From assembly GCF_013177735.1 (NCBI RefSeq), contig NZ_WOEZ01000222.1, forward strand, positions 1 to 53,717: 53,717 bases of DNA, read 5' to 3'. Positions 1 through 7,588 of the stretch are shown one piece after another. The number at the start of each line of letters is the position of its first letter. The stretch's first letter is position 1. Source of the DNA: Paraburkholderia elongata. Lineage in GTDB: Bacteria; Pseudomonadota; Gammaproteobacteria; Burkholderiales; Burkholderiaceae. The notes beneath the pieces are model-generated. The model made no database searches. It had not been told where the DNA came from and was given only the letters and a program-made list of their open reading frames with translations. The position numbers and the translations under genes were made by a program.

Positions 1-137
1 GAGGTGGGCTGGGAGGCGAGTTGGGAGGCGGGCTGGTGGAGCGTGGGAGTCCCGCTATGTGGACAAGCGGAGCTGCACGGCGACCGCGCCCTGTGAAGCT
101 GCGTGCCCACCTTGGGCCCGCAGCGTCACAAGCGGTC

Positions 138-1631
138 TTAGAACCGCGGCAGGTCCGGATGCGGCAGCAAGCCGCCGCGCACATGCATCTTGCCGTACTC
201 GGCGCAACGGGCGCGGGTGGGAATGCCCTTGTCGGGATTGAGCAAGCCCGGCGCGTCAAAGGCGCGTTTGACCGCGTGGAATGCGTCGCGCTCTTCGGGC
301 GAAAACTGCACGCACATCGAATTGATTTTCTCGATGCCCACGCCGTGCTCGCCGGTCACCGTGCCGCCCAGTTCGACGCACGTTTCGAGAATGTCGCAAC
401 CGAACGCCTCAGCCCGATGCCACTCGTCCTGATCGTTGCCGTTGAACAGGATCAGCGGGTGCATATTGCCGTCGCCGGCATGGAATACGTTGATGCAGCG
501 CAGGCCGTATTTTTTCTCCATGACTTCGATGCGCGCCAGCAGCGGTCCGATACTGCGGCGCGGCACGGTGCCGTCCATGCAGTAGTAGTCGGGCGAAATG
601 CGGCCAGCCGCCGGAAACGCGTTCTTGCGCCCGGACCAGAAGCGCAGCCGTTCATTTTCCGAGCGTGAAATCTGGATGCGGGTGGCGCCCTGTTCACGCA
701 GCACTGCGGTCATACGCACGATTTCGTCGGCGACTTCTTCCGGCGTGCCATCCGATTCACACAGCAGGATCGCCGCCGCGTCGAGGTCGTAGCCCGCGTG
801 GACGAACTCTTCAACAGCGCGCGTAGCCGGTTTGTCCATCATCTCCAAACCGGCCGGAATGATGCCCGCTGCAATGATGCCGGCGACCGCGTCGCCGCCT
901 TTCACGACGTCGTCGAAACTGGCCATGATGACCTGCGCCGTTTGCGGCTTCGGGATCAGCTTGACGGTGACTTCGGTGACGATCGCGAACATGCCTTCGC
1001 TGCCGATCAGCACCGCGAGCAGATCAAGCCCCGGCGCGTCCGGCGCAAGTGAGCCGAATTCGACGATTTCGCCTTCCATCGTCACGGCGCGCACACGCAG
1101 CACGTTGTGCACGGTGAGACCGTATTTGAGACAGTGCACGCCGCCCGAATTCTCGGCGACGTTGCCGCCGATCGTGCAGGCGATCTGCGACGACGGATCG
1201 GGCGCGTAGTAAAGGCCGTAGGGCGCGGCGGCTTCGGAAATCGACAGATTGCGCACACCCGGTTGCACTGTGGCGGTCCGGGCGTACGAGTCGACTTCGA
1301 CGATCTTCCTGAAGCGCGCGAGCGACACCACCACGCCGTGACGAATCGGCATCGCCCCGCCGGACAAACCGGTGCCCGCGCCGCGCGGCACGATCGGCAC
1401 GTCAAGCCGGTGGCAGATTTGCACGATGCGCTGGACCTGCGATTCCGTCTCGGGCAATGCGACCGCGAGCGGCAGGCGCCGGTAGGCAGCGAGGCCGTCG
1501 CAATCGTAGGCGACGGTGTCTTCTTCGCGATACAGCAGACAGTGGGTCGGCAGCACGGCCATCAGCGCCTGCACGACTTCTCGCTGGCGCTGGGCGAGAA
1601 CTTCGGCCGTCAGTTCGACGGGTGCGTTCAT
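138..1631 (-). CDS. glcD: FAD-linked glycolate oxidase subunit GlcD
   Basis: Catalytic, FAD-binding subunit of the membrane-associated glycolate oxidase that oxidises glycolate to glyoxylate. The 497-residue protein has the PCMH-type FAD-binding motif VPRGAGTGLSGGA at residues 81-93 and the FAD-oxidase C-terminal signatures HAGDGNMHPL and TGEHGVGIEK. An in-frame ATG exists 27 bases further upstream, but the ATG at 1631 is preceded by AGGAGA at good spacing, so I chose it. Length fits the family (about 495-500). GlcE and GlcF partners would be expected downstream, off the left edge. It is followed upstream by a second FAD oxidase on the same strand. High confidence for family, good for the glycolate role. 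Confidence 0.9.
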   Translation of the reverse strand: MNAPVELTAEVLAQRQREVVQALMAVLPTHCLLYREEDTVAYDCDGLAAYRRLPLAVALPETESQVQRIVQICHRLDVPIVPRGAGTGLSGGAMPIRHGVVVSLARFRKIVEVDSYARTATVQPGVRNLSISEAAAPYGLYYAPDPSSQIACTIGGNVAENSGGVHCLKYGLTVHNVLRVRAVTMEGEIVEFGSLAPDAPGLDLLAVLIGSEGMFAIVTEVTVKLIPKPQTAQVIMASFDDVVKGGDAVAGIIAAGIIPAGLEMMDKPATRAVEEFVHAGYDLDAAAILLCESDGTPEEVADEIVRMTAVLREQGATRIQISRSENERLRFWSGRKNAFPAAGRISPDYYCMDGTVPRRSIGPLLARIEVMEKKYGLRCINVFHAGDGNMHPLILFNGNDQDEWHRAEAFGCDILETCVELGGTVTGEHGVGIEKINSMCVQFSPEERDAFHAVKRAFDAPGLLNPDKGIPTRARCAEYGKMHVRGGLLPHPDLPRF

Positions 1632-1730
1632 ATGACTTGTCTCCTGGTGTCTTTTCACTCTGTGTGCCCGGTCTAGCCTGGTTGTGCGGCAGCAGGCGTT
1701 GCCGCTGCCGCAACCGAGTGTTAATGACGT

Positions 1731-1764
1731 CTCAAGCGACGCCTCAAGCGACGCCTCAAGCCGC
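1731..1764. repeat. 12-bp tandem repeat across the end of the D-lactate dehydrogenase-like gene
   Basis: The unit ctcaagcgacgc occurs twice exactly (1731-1742 and 1743-1754) and a third time in part (1755-1764). The stop codon of the upstream minus-strand gene (1756-1758) lies in the third copy, so each unit carries a potential new stop and the array sits just behind the reading frame. Probable replication-slippage product; no function is inferred. Confidence 0.75.
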
Positions 1765-3171
1765 CCAGGAAAAGATCTTGCCCGGGTTCATCAGATTACG
1801 CGGATCGAGCGCGTGCTTGATGGAGCGCATCGTATCGACGGCGACTTCGCCGTGTTCTTCGAGCAGGAAGTTCATCTTGTGCAGGCCGACACCGTGCTCG
1901 CCGGTGCAGGTGCCGTCCATGCGCAGCGCGCGCTGCACGATGCGATGGTTTAGGCGCTCAGCTTCGACGAGCTCTTCCGGCTTGTTCGGATCGATCAGAA
2001 TAGCGACGTGGAAGTTGCCGTCGCCGACATGGCCGACGATCGGGCAGGGCAGTGGCGACGCGTTCAGATCCTGCTCGGTTTCCACCACGCATTCCGCAAG
2101 GCGCGAGATCGGCACGCAGACATCGGTCGTGACTGCGCGGCAGCCGGGCTTCAGTTGCAGCATCGCGAAATAGGCGTTGTGGCGCGCGTTCCACAGGCGG
2201 CTGCGGTCTTCCGGCCGGGTCGCCCATTCGAAGCCTTCGCCCGCATTCTGCGCGGCGATCTCCTGTACCAGCTCGGCTTGCTCTTTCACACCGGCTTCGG
2301 TGCCATGGAATTCGAAGAAGAGCGTGGGCGCCTCACGCAGCGTCAGGTTCGAATGGCGATTGATCGAGCGGATCGCGAGCGAGTCGACAAACTCGACACG
2401 CGCAATCGGTACGCCCATCTGAATCGTTTCGATGACCGCGCGCACCGCATCGCCCATCGACGGGAACGTGCAGACCGCAGCCGAGACCGCCTCCGGCTGC
2501 GGATACAGCCGAACGGTGATTTCAGTAATCACGCCGAGCGTGCCTTCCGAGCCGACGAACAGACGCGTGAGGTCGTAACCCGCCGACGACTTGCGCGCCC
2601 TCGTGCCGGTTTTGATCACGCGGCCGTCGGCGAGAACCACCGTCAGCCCGAGTACGTTTTCGCGCATCGTGCCGTAGCGCACGGCATTCGTGCCCGATGC
2701 GCGCGTAGCCGACATGCCGCCGATGCTCGCGTCAGCACCCGGGTCGATCGGGAAAAACAGGCCGGTGTCGCGCAGCGCTTCGTTCAGCTGCTTGCGCGAG
2801 ATGCCGGGTTCGACCGTGACGGTCAAGTCTTCGGCGTTGATCGACAACACACGGTTCATTTCCGACAGGTCGATCGATACACCGCCCTGGACCGCCAACA
2901 GATGCCCTTCGAGCGACGAACCGTTGCCGTAGGGAATGATCGGTACGTTGTACTCGCCGCACAGCTTGACGATGGTTTGGACGTCTTCCGTATTGCGCGC
3001 GAACACGACGGCGTCGGGCAGTTGGGGATCGAACGGCGATTCGTCGCGGCCATGGTGGGCACGCACGGCTTCTGCTGTGGACACGCGTTCGCCGAAAGCG
3101 GCTTTGAGGGCTGTCAGCAACTCGGCGGGAAACGGCCGGCGCAGCGGGGCCGGCGGCACGGGATGATTCAC
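1756..3171 (-). CDS. FAD-binding oxidase, D-lactate dehydrogenase (cytochrome)-like
   Basis: Flavoprotein of the GlcD/Dld family (471 residues) that oxidises a D-2-hydroxyacid, most likely D-lactate to pyruvate, passing electrons to the respiratory chain. The FAD-binding domain carries IIPYGNGSSLEGH (residues 78-90) and the C-terminal FAD-oxidase domain carries VGHVGDGNFHVAI and TCTGEHGVGLHKMNF. The start is a GTG at 3171: the strong AGGAG box is six bases upstream of it, while the nearer ATG at 3175 is too close and in another frame. It lies 124 bases upstream of glcD and may be cotranscribed with it. Substrate is inferred from closeness to mitochondrial LDHD-type enzymes; a glycolate or 2-hydroxyglutarate substrate cannot be excluded. 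Confidence 0.85.
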   Translation of the reverse strand: MNHPVPPAPLRRPFPAELLTALKAAFGERVSTAEAVRAHHGRDESPFDPQLPDAVVFARNTEDVQTIVKLCGEYNVPIIPYGNGSSLEGHLLAVQGGVSIDLSEMNRVLSINAEDLTVTVEPGISRKQLNEALRDTGLFFPIDPGADASIGGMSATRASGTNAVRYGTMRENVLGLTVVLADGRVIKTGTRARKSSAGYDLTRLFVGSEGTLGVITEITVRLYPQPEAVSAAVCTFPSMGDAVRAVIETIQMGVPIARVEFVDSLAIRSINRHSNLTLREAPTLFFEFHGTEAGVKEQAELVQEIAAQNAGEGFEWATRPEDRSRLWNARHNAYFAMLQLKPGCRAVTTDVCVPISRLAECVVETEQDLNASPLPCPIVGHVGDGNFHVAILIDPNKPEELVEAERLNHRIVQRALRMDGTCTGEHGVGLHKMNFLLEEHGEVAVDTMRSIKHALDPRNLMNPGKIFSWAA

Positions 3172-3305
3172 GCATGTCTCCTGATATTGGGGCGGAGCTG
3201 TTCTACAGCTTGTGCTTCATTTTACGCCGATCGCCTACGGGCCGACGTCGGGGGCGACTGCCGCTCCTATAATGGCGGCGACCTCACGATGCGCGCAATA
3301 TGGAT

Positions 3306-3340
3306 AAACGCGGTGGCTAACGCGGTGGTTAACCTGGTGA
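3306..3340. repeat. Imperfect direct repeat upstream of the adenosyltransferase gene
   Basis: Around 3308-3332 the motif aacgcggtgg(c/t)t appears twice in tandem, followed by a diverged third unit beginning aacctggtga. It lies between two divergent genes, about 80-110 bases upstream of the adenosyltransferase start. A TATAAT hexamer at 3268-3273 is nearby on the plus strand but has no good -35 partner. Confidence 0.5.
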
Positions 3341-3419
3341 CTTATTTACCGGATTTGCCGGATGGATTCGCCGGCGCCGCGCTGACGCATCGTCACTGAA
3401 TGAATGCATGGGAGATATC

Positions 3420-3974
3420 ATGGGCAACCGCTTGAGCAAGATCGCCACCCGTACGGGCGATGACGGCACCACCGGTCTCGGCGACGGCCGCCGCGTGCGC
3501 AAAGACAGCGCGCGCATTGCCGCAATCGGCGACGTGGATGAACTCAACTCGAATCTCGGCGTGTTGCTGTGCGAAACGCTGCCCGACAACGTGCGGGCGG
3601 CGCTGGTCGCGATTCAGCACGACCTGTTCGATCTCGGCGGTGAGCTTTGCATTCCCGGTCACACGATGATTACCGACAAGCAGCTCGGCCAACTCGACGA
3701 TTGGCTGGCCGACTACAACGCGACCCTGCCGCCACTAAAGGAATTCATTCTGCCCGGCGGCTCAAGCGCGGCTGCGCTTGCGCACGTGTGCCGTACCGTG
3801 TGCCGGCGCGCCGAGCGGTCGATCGTCGCCCTGGGTGAAGGCGAGGCGATCAATGAGGCGCCGCGTCAGTACGTGAACCGGCTGTCCGACCTGCTGTTCG
3901 TGTTCGCACGCGTGCTCAATCGCGCGGACGGCGGCAGCGACGTGTTATGGCAGCACGATCGTAGCGCCGGCTAA
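3420..3974 (+). CDS. Cob(I)alamin adenosyltransferase, PduO type
   Basis: Transfers the adenosyl group of ATP to cob(I)alamin to give adenosylcobalamin. The 184-residue protein has the PduO-family N-terminal ATP-binding signature TRTGDDGTTGLGDGRRV (about residues 10-26), the central PGGS segment and the C-terminal arginine-rich helix CRRAERSIVAL with YVNRLSDLLFVFAR. An ATG lies 12 bases upstream in frame, but the ATG at 3420 has GGGAGAT just before it and gives the family's usual N-terminus. It stands alone between the D-lactate dehydrogenase-like gene and hmp; no cobalamin riboswitch was seen upstream. Confidence 0.9.
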   Translation: MGNRLSKIATRTGDDGTTGLGDGRRVRKDSARIAAIGDVDELNSNLGVLLCETLPDNVRAALVAIQHDLFDLGGELCIPGHTMITDKQLGQLDDWLADYNATLPPLKEFILPGGSSAAALAHVCRTVCRRAERSIVALGEGEAINEAPRQYVNRLSDLLFVFARVLNRADGGSDVLWQHDRSAG

Positions 3975-4037
3975 CACCGCGCTTTAGTCCCGCTTTAGTC
4001 CCTTTTAAGGCCTGTGACAATCTGTCCGGGTCAAAAC

Positions 4038-4078
4038 TTCTCCTTAAAAATGTATTGTAGATGCATCTTTAAGGAGAA
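4038..4078. promoter_or_regulatory. NsrR-like operator inside an extended palindrome before hmp
   Basis: Positions 4047-4069 match the 23-bp NsrR consensus of proteobacteria at 18 of 23 bases by my count, including an exact ATGCATCTT right half (4061-4069). The operator is wrapped by perfect 11-bp inverted repeats TTCTCCTTAAA (4038-4048) and TTTAAGGAGAA (4068-4078). The right arm contains the AAGGAG ribosome binding site of hmp (ATG at 4085). NsrR is the nitric-oxide-sensing iron-sulphur repressor of hmp in many bacteria. NsrR itself is not in the window. Confidence 0.75.
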
Positions 4079-4084
4079 ATATTT

Positions 4085-5290
4085 ATGACCGCTCTCACTG
4101 CCGACCAGATCGCCCGCGTCAAAGCCACCGTTCCCGTGCTCGCGGTACACGGCACGACCATCACCAAACACTTCTACAAGCGCATGTTCGCGCACCATCC
4201 TGAGTTGAAGAACGTGTTCAACCAGACTCACCAGAAGAGCGGCAATCAGCCGGAAACGCTGGCGAAGGCGGTGTACGCGTATGCCGCCAATATCGATAAC
4301 CTCGGCGCGCTGGGCCCCACCGTCTCGCGAATCGCTCACAAGCACGCGAGTCTGAATATCCGGCCGGAACAGTATCCGATCGTGGGGCGGCACCTGTTGG
4401 GCGCAATCGTTGATGTGCTCGGCGACGCAGTCGATCAGCAGACGCTCGGCGCATGGGAAGCCGCTTATGGGCAGCTCGCGGATATCTTCATCGGCGCGGA
4501 GGCCAAGCTTTACGGAGGTGCGGCGTGGAGTGGCTTCAGGCCGTTCAAGGTTGCGCGCAAGGAAGTGGAGAGCGATGAAATCACGTCGTTCTATCTGACG
4601 CCCGCCGATGGCTCGCCGGCTTGCGGCTTCGAGCCTGGTCAATATCTGAGCGTAAAGCGTTTCGTGGATGAACTTGGTGTCGATCAGCCGCGGCAGTACA
4701 GCTTGTCGGATGCGCCGAACGGAAACTGGCTGCGTATTTCGGTGAAGCGCGAGGCCGGCCGCGAAGATACGGCACCCGGCCATGTATCGAACCTTTTGCA
4801 CGACGGTGTGGAAGTGGGCGCGGTGGTGCATGTCAGCGCGCCGATGGGCGATTTCACGCTGGACCGCAAGAAGACGACGCCCGTGGTGCTGATGAGCGGC
4901 GGTGTGGGCGTGACCCCGATGACCTCGATGCTGTCCACGTTACTCGCCGACCAGAGTAAGCGCAGCGTGACCTTCGTGCATGCCTGCCGCAATGGCCGCG
5001 TGCATGCGTTCCGGCAGTGGCTTAATGATACGGTCGCAGCGCATCCCAACGTCACACGTGCGGTGTTCTACGAAGCCCTTGAAGCATCTGATCGCGCCGG
5101 CATCGACTATGACTTCGAAGGCCGCCTCGACCTCGCGAAAATCGCCGACAAGGTGATTGTTCCCGATGCGGATTACTACATCTGCGGGCCGGTGCCGTTC
5201 ATGCGCGCGCAATGCGAGGCGTTGGCCTCGCTCGGTGTGGATGCGGCGCGGATTCATACCGAAGTGTTCGGTTCAGGCGCGGTGGAGTGA
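4085..5290 (+). CDS. hmp: Flavohaemoglobin (nitric oxide dioxygenase)
   Basis: Cytosolic NO dioxygenase: converts nitric oxide and O2 to nitrate using NAD(P)H. The 401-residue protein has the full family architecture: globin domain (residues 1-140) with B10 Tyr in KHFYKRMF and proximal His in IAHKHASL, a FAD domain with the RQYSLSD motif, and a NAD domain with LMSGGVGVTPM and CGPVPFM. Start is fixed by AAGGAG eight bases upstream. The operator just upstream indicates repression by an NsrR-like regulator and induction by NO. It is convergent with the higBA pair; a large hairpin separates them. Confidence 0.96.
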   Translation: MTALTADQIARVKATVPVLAVHGTTITKHFYKRMFAHHPELKNVFNQTHQKSGNQPETLAKAVYAYAANIDNLGALGPTVSRIAHKHASLNIRPEQYPIVGRHLLGAIVDVLGDAVDQQTLGAWEAAYGQLADIFIGAEAKLYGGAAWSGFRPFKVARKEVESDEITSFYLTPADGSPACGFEPGQYLSVKRFVDELGVDQPRQYSLSDAPNGNWLRISVKREAGREDTAPGHVSNLLHDGVEVGAVVHVSAPMGDFTLDRKKTTPVVLMSGGVGVTPMTSMLSTLLADQSKRSVTFVHACRNGRVHAFRQWLNDTVAAHPNVTRAVFYEALEASDRAGIDYDFEGRLDLAKIADKVIVPDADYYICGPVPFMRAQCEALASLGVDAARIHTEVFGSGAVE

Positions 5291-5296
5291 AGCGAG

Positions 5297-5345
5297 GGCG
5301 CATGGCGAGCTACGTGTGAAAGCACACAAGGGCGTGCCATGCGCC
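5297..5345. terminator. Long hairpin between hmp and higA
   Basis: Perfect 10-bp outer arms ggcgcatggc (5297-5306) and gccatgcgcc (5336-5345) enclose a second stem GTGTG/CACAC (5314-5318 and 5323-5327) with an AAAG loop. It fills the gap between two convergent genes and ends directly at the higA stop codon. There is no T-run on either side, so it may stop transcription weakly or act as a 3'-end stabiliser for both messages. Confidence 0.45.
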
Positions 5346-5678
5346 TTACCCAATCGCCAGTGTGACCGGCTTGCCGATCCGGCTCATCATTTCGACAAGG
5401 GTGTCGATAGTGAACTTGGTGGTCTTCTTGTTGACCACGTCTGACACGCGCGGACGCGACACCATCAGAATCTCAGCCGCCTCGGCTTGCTTTAGATGAT
5501 GCTGTTCGATCCAGCTGGACAGCTCGGTCATCAACTGCTCCTTGAGCAGCCGCGTGTCGTTGATCTGTTTTTGCGACGCGGCGTGCAAGCGCTTCGCTTC
5601 TTCGGCGGAGAAGCCGAGTTCGAGAAACAGGTTCGCACCGGGTTTTGTTACGTGACGGATTTTCGTGTCGATCGTCAT
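5346..5678 (-). CDS. HigA-like antitoxin, XRE helix-turn-helix
   Basis: 110-residue DNA-binding protein with a helix-turn-helix at residues 62-95 (KQAEAAEILMVSRPRVSDVV followed by the recognition-helix end), of the XRE type found in antitoxins paired with HigB/RelE or Gp49-like toxins. It starts three bases after the stop codon of the toxin gene, so the order is toxin first, antitoxin second, as in higBA systems. Expected role: neutralise the toxin by binding and repress the common promoter; a palindrome over the -10 box (6031-6046) is a likely binding site. Family assignment is by motif and context. Confidence 0.85.
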   Translation of the reverse strand: MTIDTKIRHVTKPGANLFLELGFSAEEAKRLHAASQKQINDTRLLKEQLMTELSSWIEQHHLKQAEAAEILMVSRPRVSDVVNKKTTKFTIDTLVEMMSRIGKPVTLAIG

Positions 5679-5681
5679 TTG

Positions 5682-6017
5682 TTAAGTTTTCCTATCATTG
5701 ATGATTGCGCGGTACCGCATCTCGGCAATTTTTCTATCCTGCGGCGTTAGCTTCTGAGTTTTCTTCTGAAAGCAATGCAGAACGTACAGCTCTTCCACAA
5801 ACTTGGTGACATACACGCGGTAAATGTCGTCAGCCTCTCTGATGCGAATTTCGCGTGTTCCAGCGTCGATCGAATCAAACGGCTTCCAATCGTCTGGGTC
5901 AAGACCTGCCTGAATCTTGCCAAGCTGAAATCCGGCCCGGCGACGCGGCCCTTCGGGAAAGGCGAGTAAATCGTGATAGCTGGAGCCCATCCAGCGAATT
6001 TCTTTTTCCTGCTCCAT
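5682..6017 (-). CDS. HigB/RelE-like toxin (phage Gp49-like family)
   Basis: 111-residue protein resembling the Gp49-like branch of the RelE/HigB superfamily, ribosome-dependent mRNA interferases. Visible family features are the IREADDIYRVYVTKFVEELYV core beta-strands followed by LHCFQKKTQKLTPQDRKIAEMRYR, with the FxKK segment typical of these toxins. The first gene of a two-gene operon with the antitoxin. An internal ATG (MGSSYHDLL) could be an alternative start. Function as a toxin is inferred from the family and the paired antitoxin. Confidence 0.85.
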   Translation of the reverse strand: MEQEKEIRWMGSSYHDLLAFPEGPRRRAGFQLGKIQAGLDPDDWKPFDSIDAGTREIRIREADDIYRVYVTKFVEELYVLHCFQKKTQKLTPQDRKIAEMRYRAIINDRKT

Positions 6018-6030
6018 AGCCGCCTTTCAT

Positions 6031-6066
6031 GTACAAAATTTTATACGTAACACTCAACCCGGTCAA
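6031..6066 (-). promoter_or_regulatory. Promoter and palindromic operator of the higBA pair
   Basis: On the minus strand TTGACC (complement of 6061-6066) is followed after 17 bases by TAAAAT (complement of 6038-6043), each 5/6 to the sigma-70 consensus. A near-perfect 16-bp palindrome, GTACAAAATTTTATAC (6031-6046), covers the -10 box. Binding of the antitoxin there would block RNA polymerase, the usual autoregulation of toxin-antitoxin operons. Confidence 0.7.
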
Positions 6067-6141
6067 GTCATATCCGACCCGGCAACGAGCTGTTACGGTA
6101 CAGAGGCGGCTCGTGGAGCACCATTCGTCCATTTGGCTAAC

Positions 6142-6170
6142 AAAAAACCCGGCGGAAATGAGCCGGGATT
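6142..6170 (-). terminator. Rho-independent terminator of aroG
   Basis: On the minus strand CCCGGC and GCCGGG (complements of 6162-6167 and 6148-6153) form a stem with an 8-base loop, followed directly by six T residues (6142-6147). It lies about 46 bases behind the aroG stop codon. Confidence 0.85.
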
Positions 6171-6215
6171 TCGTTGAGCCAACTACAGCAAACGCGCGTA
6201 GGCGCGCAGAGACTT

Positions 6216-7289
6216 TTAATTGCCGCTGCCGCGCGCGACACGCCGTTGCTTGACGGCTTCGGCGAGACCTTCCAGCACGGCGACGCTTTCATCCCAGCCG
6301 ATGCACGCATCGGTGATGCTCTGGCCGTACGTCAGCGCGCAGCCTTCTTGCAGATCCTGGCGGCCCGCGATCAGATGCGATTCCACCATCACGCCGACAA
6401 TCCGTTCGTCACCCGAAGCAATCTGGCGGCCGATGTCCGCACACACCGGAATCTGGTTCTCGTGTTTCTTCGAACTGTTCGCGTGGCTCGCGTCGATCAT
6501 AAGACGCGCCGCGAGACCCGCCTTGCCGATGTCGGCACATGCCGCATTGACGCTGTCCGCATCGTAGTTCGGCGTCTTGCCGCCGCGCAGGATGATGTGG
6601 CAGTCCTCATTGCCAGCGGTCGAGACGATCGCCGAGTGGCCGCCCTTGGTGACGGACAGGAAATGGTGCGGCTGCGAGGCGGCCTTGATCGCGTCGACGG
6701 CGATCTTGACGTTGCCGTCCGTGCCGTTCTTGAAGCCGACCGGGCACGACAGTCCCGAAGCCAGTTCGCGGTGAACTTGCGATTCGGTCGTACGCGCGCC
6801 GATTGCACCCCACGAGATCAGATCGGCGATGTACTGCGGGCTGATCATGTCGAGGTATTCGGTGCCGGCCGGCAGGCCGAGTTCGTTGATACGCAACAGC
6901 AACTCGCGCGCGGTGCGCAAGCCGTCATTAATCTTGAAGCTGTTGTCCATATGCGGGTCGTTGATGAGACCCTTCCAGCCCACCGTCGTACGCGGCTTTT
7001 CGAAGTACACGCGCATCACGATTTCGAGTTCGCCGGCGAAGCGCTTGCGTTGTTCAACGAGACGCCCGGCGTATTCCATCGCCGCCTTCGTATCGTGAAT
7101 CGAGCACGGTCCGATGATGACGATCAGACGGTCTTCCATGCCGTGGAGGATGCGATGCATCGCGTTGCGCGAGTTGTAGATCACGTCAGACACCGTTTCG
7201 TCGCAAGCGAATTCGCGGATCAGGTGAGCGGGCGGCGTGAGTTCTTTCAATTCGCGGATGCGGACATCGTCGGTGTTGTGCGGGGGCAT
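6216..7289 (-). CDS. aroG: 3-deoxy-7-phosphoheptulonate synthase (DAHP synthase)
   Basis: First enzyme of the shikimate pathway: condenses phosphoenolpyruvate and erythrose 4-phosphate to DAHP. The 357-residue protein is of the type I AroF/AroG/AroH family, with IIGPCSIHD at residues 58-66 (metal-binding Cys62), the KPRTTVGWKGLINDP segment and DASHANSSKKHENQ near residue 270. The start has AGGAGA eight bases upstream. It is transcribed alone, behind a leader peptide gene and attenuator (7427-7552) and ended by a terminator at 6142-6170. The Phe/Tyr-rich leader suggests control by charged tRNA-Phe and tRNA-Tyr, in addition to any allosteric feedback. Confidence 0.95.
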   Translation of the reverse strand: MPPHNTDDVRIRELKELTPPAHLIREFACDETVSDVIYNSRNAMHRILHGMEDRLIVIIGPCSIHDTKAAMEYAGRLVEQRKRFAGELEIVMRVYFEKPRTTVGWKGLINDPHMDNSFKINDGLRTARELLLRINELGLPAGTEYLDMISPQYIADLISWGAIGARTTESQVHRELASGLSCPVGFKNGTDGNVKIAVDAIKAASQPHHFLSVTKGGHSAIVSTAGNEDCHIILRGGKTPNYDADSVNAACADIGKAGLAARLMIDASHANSSKKHENQIPVCADIGRQIASGDERIVGVMVESHLIAGRQDLQEGCALTYGQSITDACIGWDESVAVLEGLAEAVKQRRVARGSGN

Positions 7290-7426
7290 GCTTGTTCTCC
7301 TGAATCGGGTCGTAGCGTGTTCGCGCGGGCAACGAAGGCTGCGATCAGACAGCGATCAGGCAGCGATGCCAGGGCGGACAACAATCAAAAAGAATTCAAC
7401 GGCAAAAGTTTCAAAGGCGTGAGGCG

Positions 7427-7457
7427 AAAAAAAACCGCCAGGCTAGCTGGCGGTTTT
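7427..7457 (-). terminator. Attenuator hairpin upstream of aroG
   Basis: Perfect 11-bp stem: aaaaccgccag (7431-7441) and ctggcggtttt (7447-7457) with a 5-base loop; read on the minus strand the stem is followed by eight T residues (7427-7434). It stands between the promoter and aroG, about 140 bases before the aroG start, and so would end transcription before the gene. The 5' arm (CCGCCAG) can instead pair with CTGGCGG inside the leader peptide gene (7501-7507). Confidence 0.9.
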
Positions 7458-7483
7458 CGTGAATTCTGAGTGTCTTGCGTGCA

Positions 7484-7552
7484 CTAACACCCCTCTCGAT
7501 CCGCCAGCGGTCTGAGATGCCAAAAAAAGTAAAAGTAAAACTTGGCGGACAT
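7484..7552 (-). CDS. aroG leader peptide, Phe/Tyr-rich
   Basis: 22-codon open reading frame beginning MSAKFYFYFFWH and ending at TAG (7484-7486). It has four Phe, two Tyr and one Trp codon within seven consecutive codons (residues 5-11), the pattern of attenuation leader peptides such as that of pheA. It begins about 30 bases after the predicted transcription start and ends 27 bases before the terminator hairpin. Three segments of the transcript can pair alternatively: CCGCCA at 7543-7548 (segment 1), TGGCGG at 7501-7506 (segment 2) and CCGCCAG at 7447-7453 (segment 3, also the terminator's 5' arm). No strong Shine-Dalgarno box precedes the ATG. Product function is regulatory only. Confidence 0.8.
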   Translation of the reverse strand: MSAKFYFYFFWHLRPLADREGC

Positions 7553-7588
7553 GGCGAAATAGGTCGCTGGTCAAAAAGGGTGAGTGAC

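Noticed and set aside
1..137. A gene at the left edge behind glcD
   Set aside because: Frames there are Gly/Arg-rich with gggaggcg repeats and no start or motif; glcE, if present, begins further left.
3268..3273. Promoter of the adenosyltransferase gene at TATAAT
   Set aside because: No -35 hexamer at suitable spacing; recorded only as a lone hexamer.
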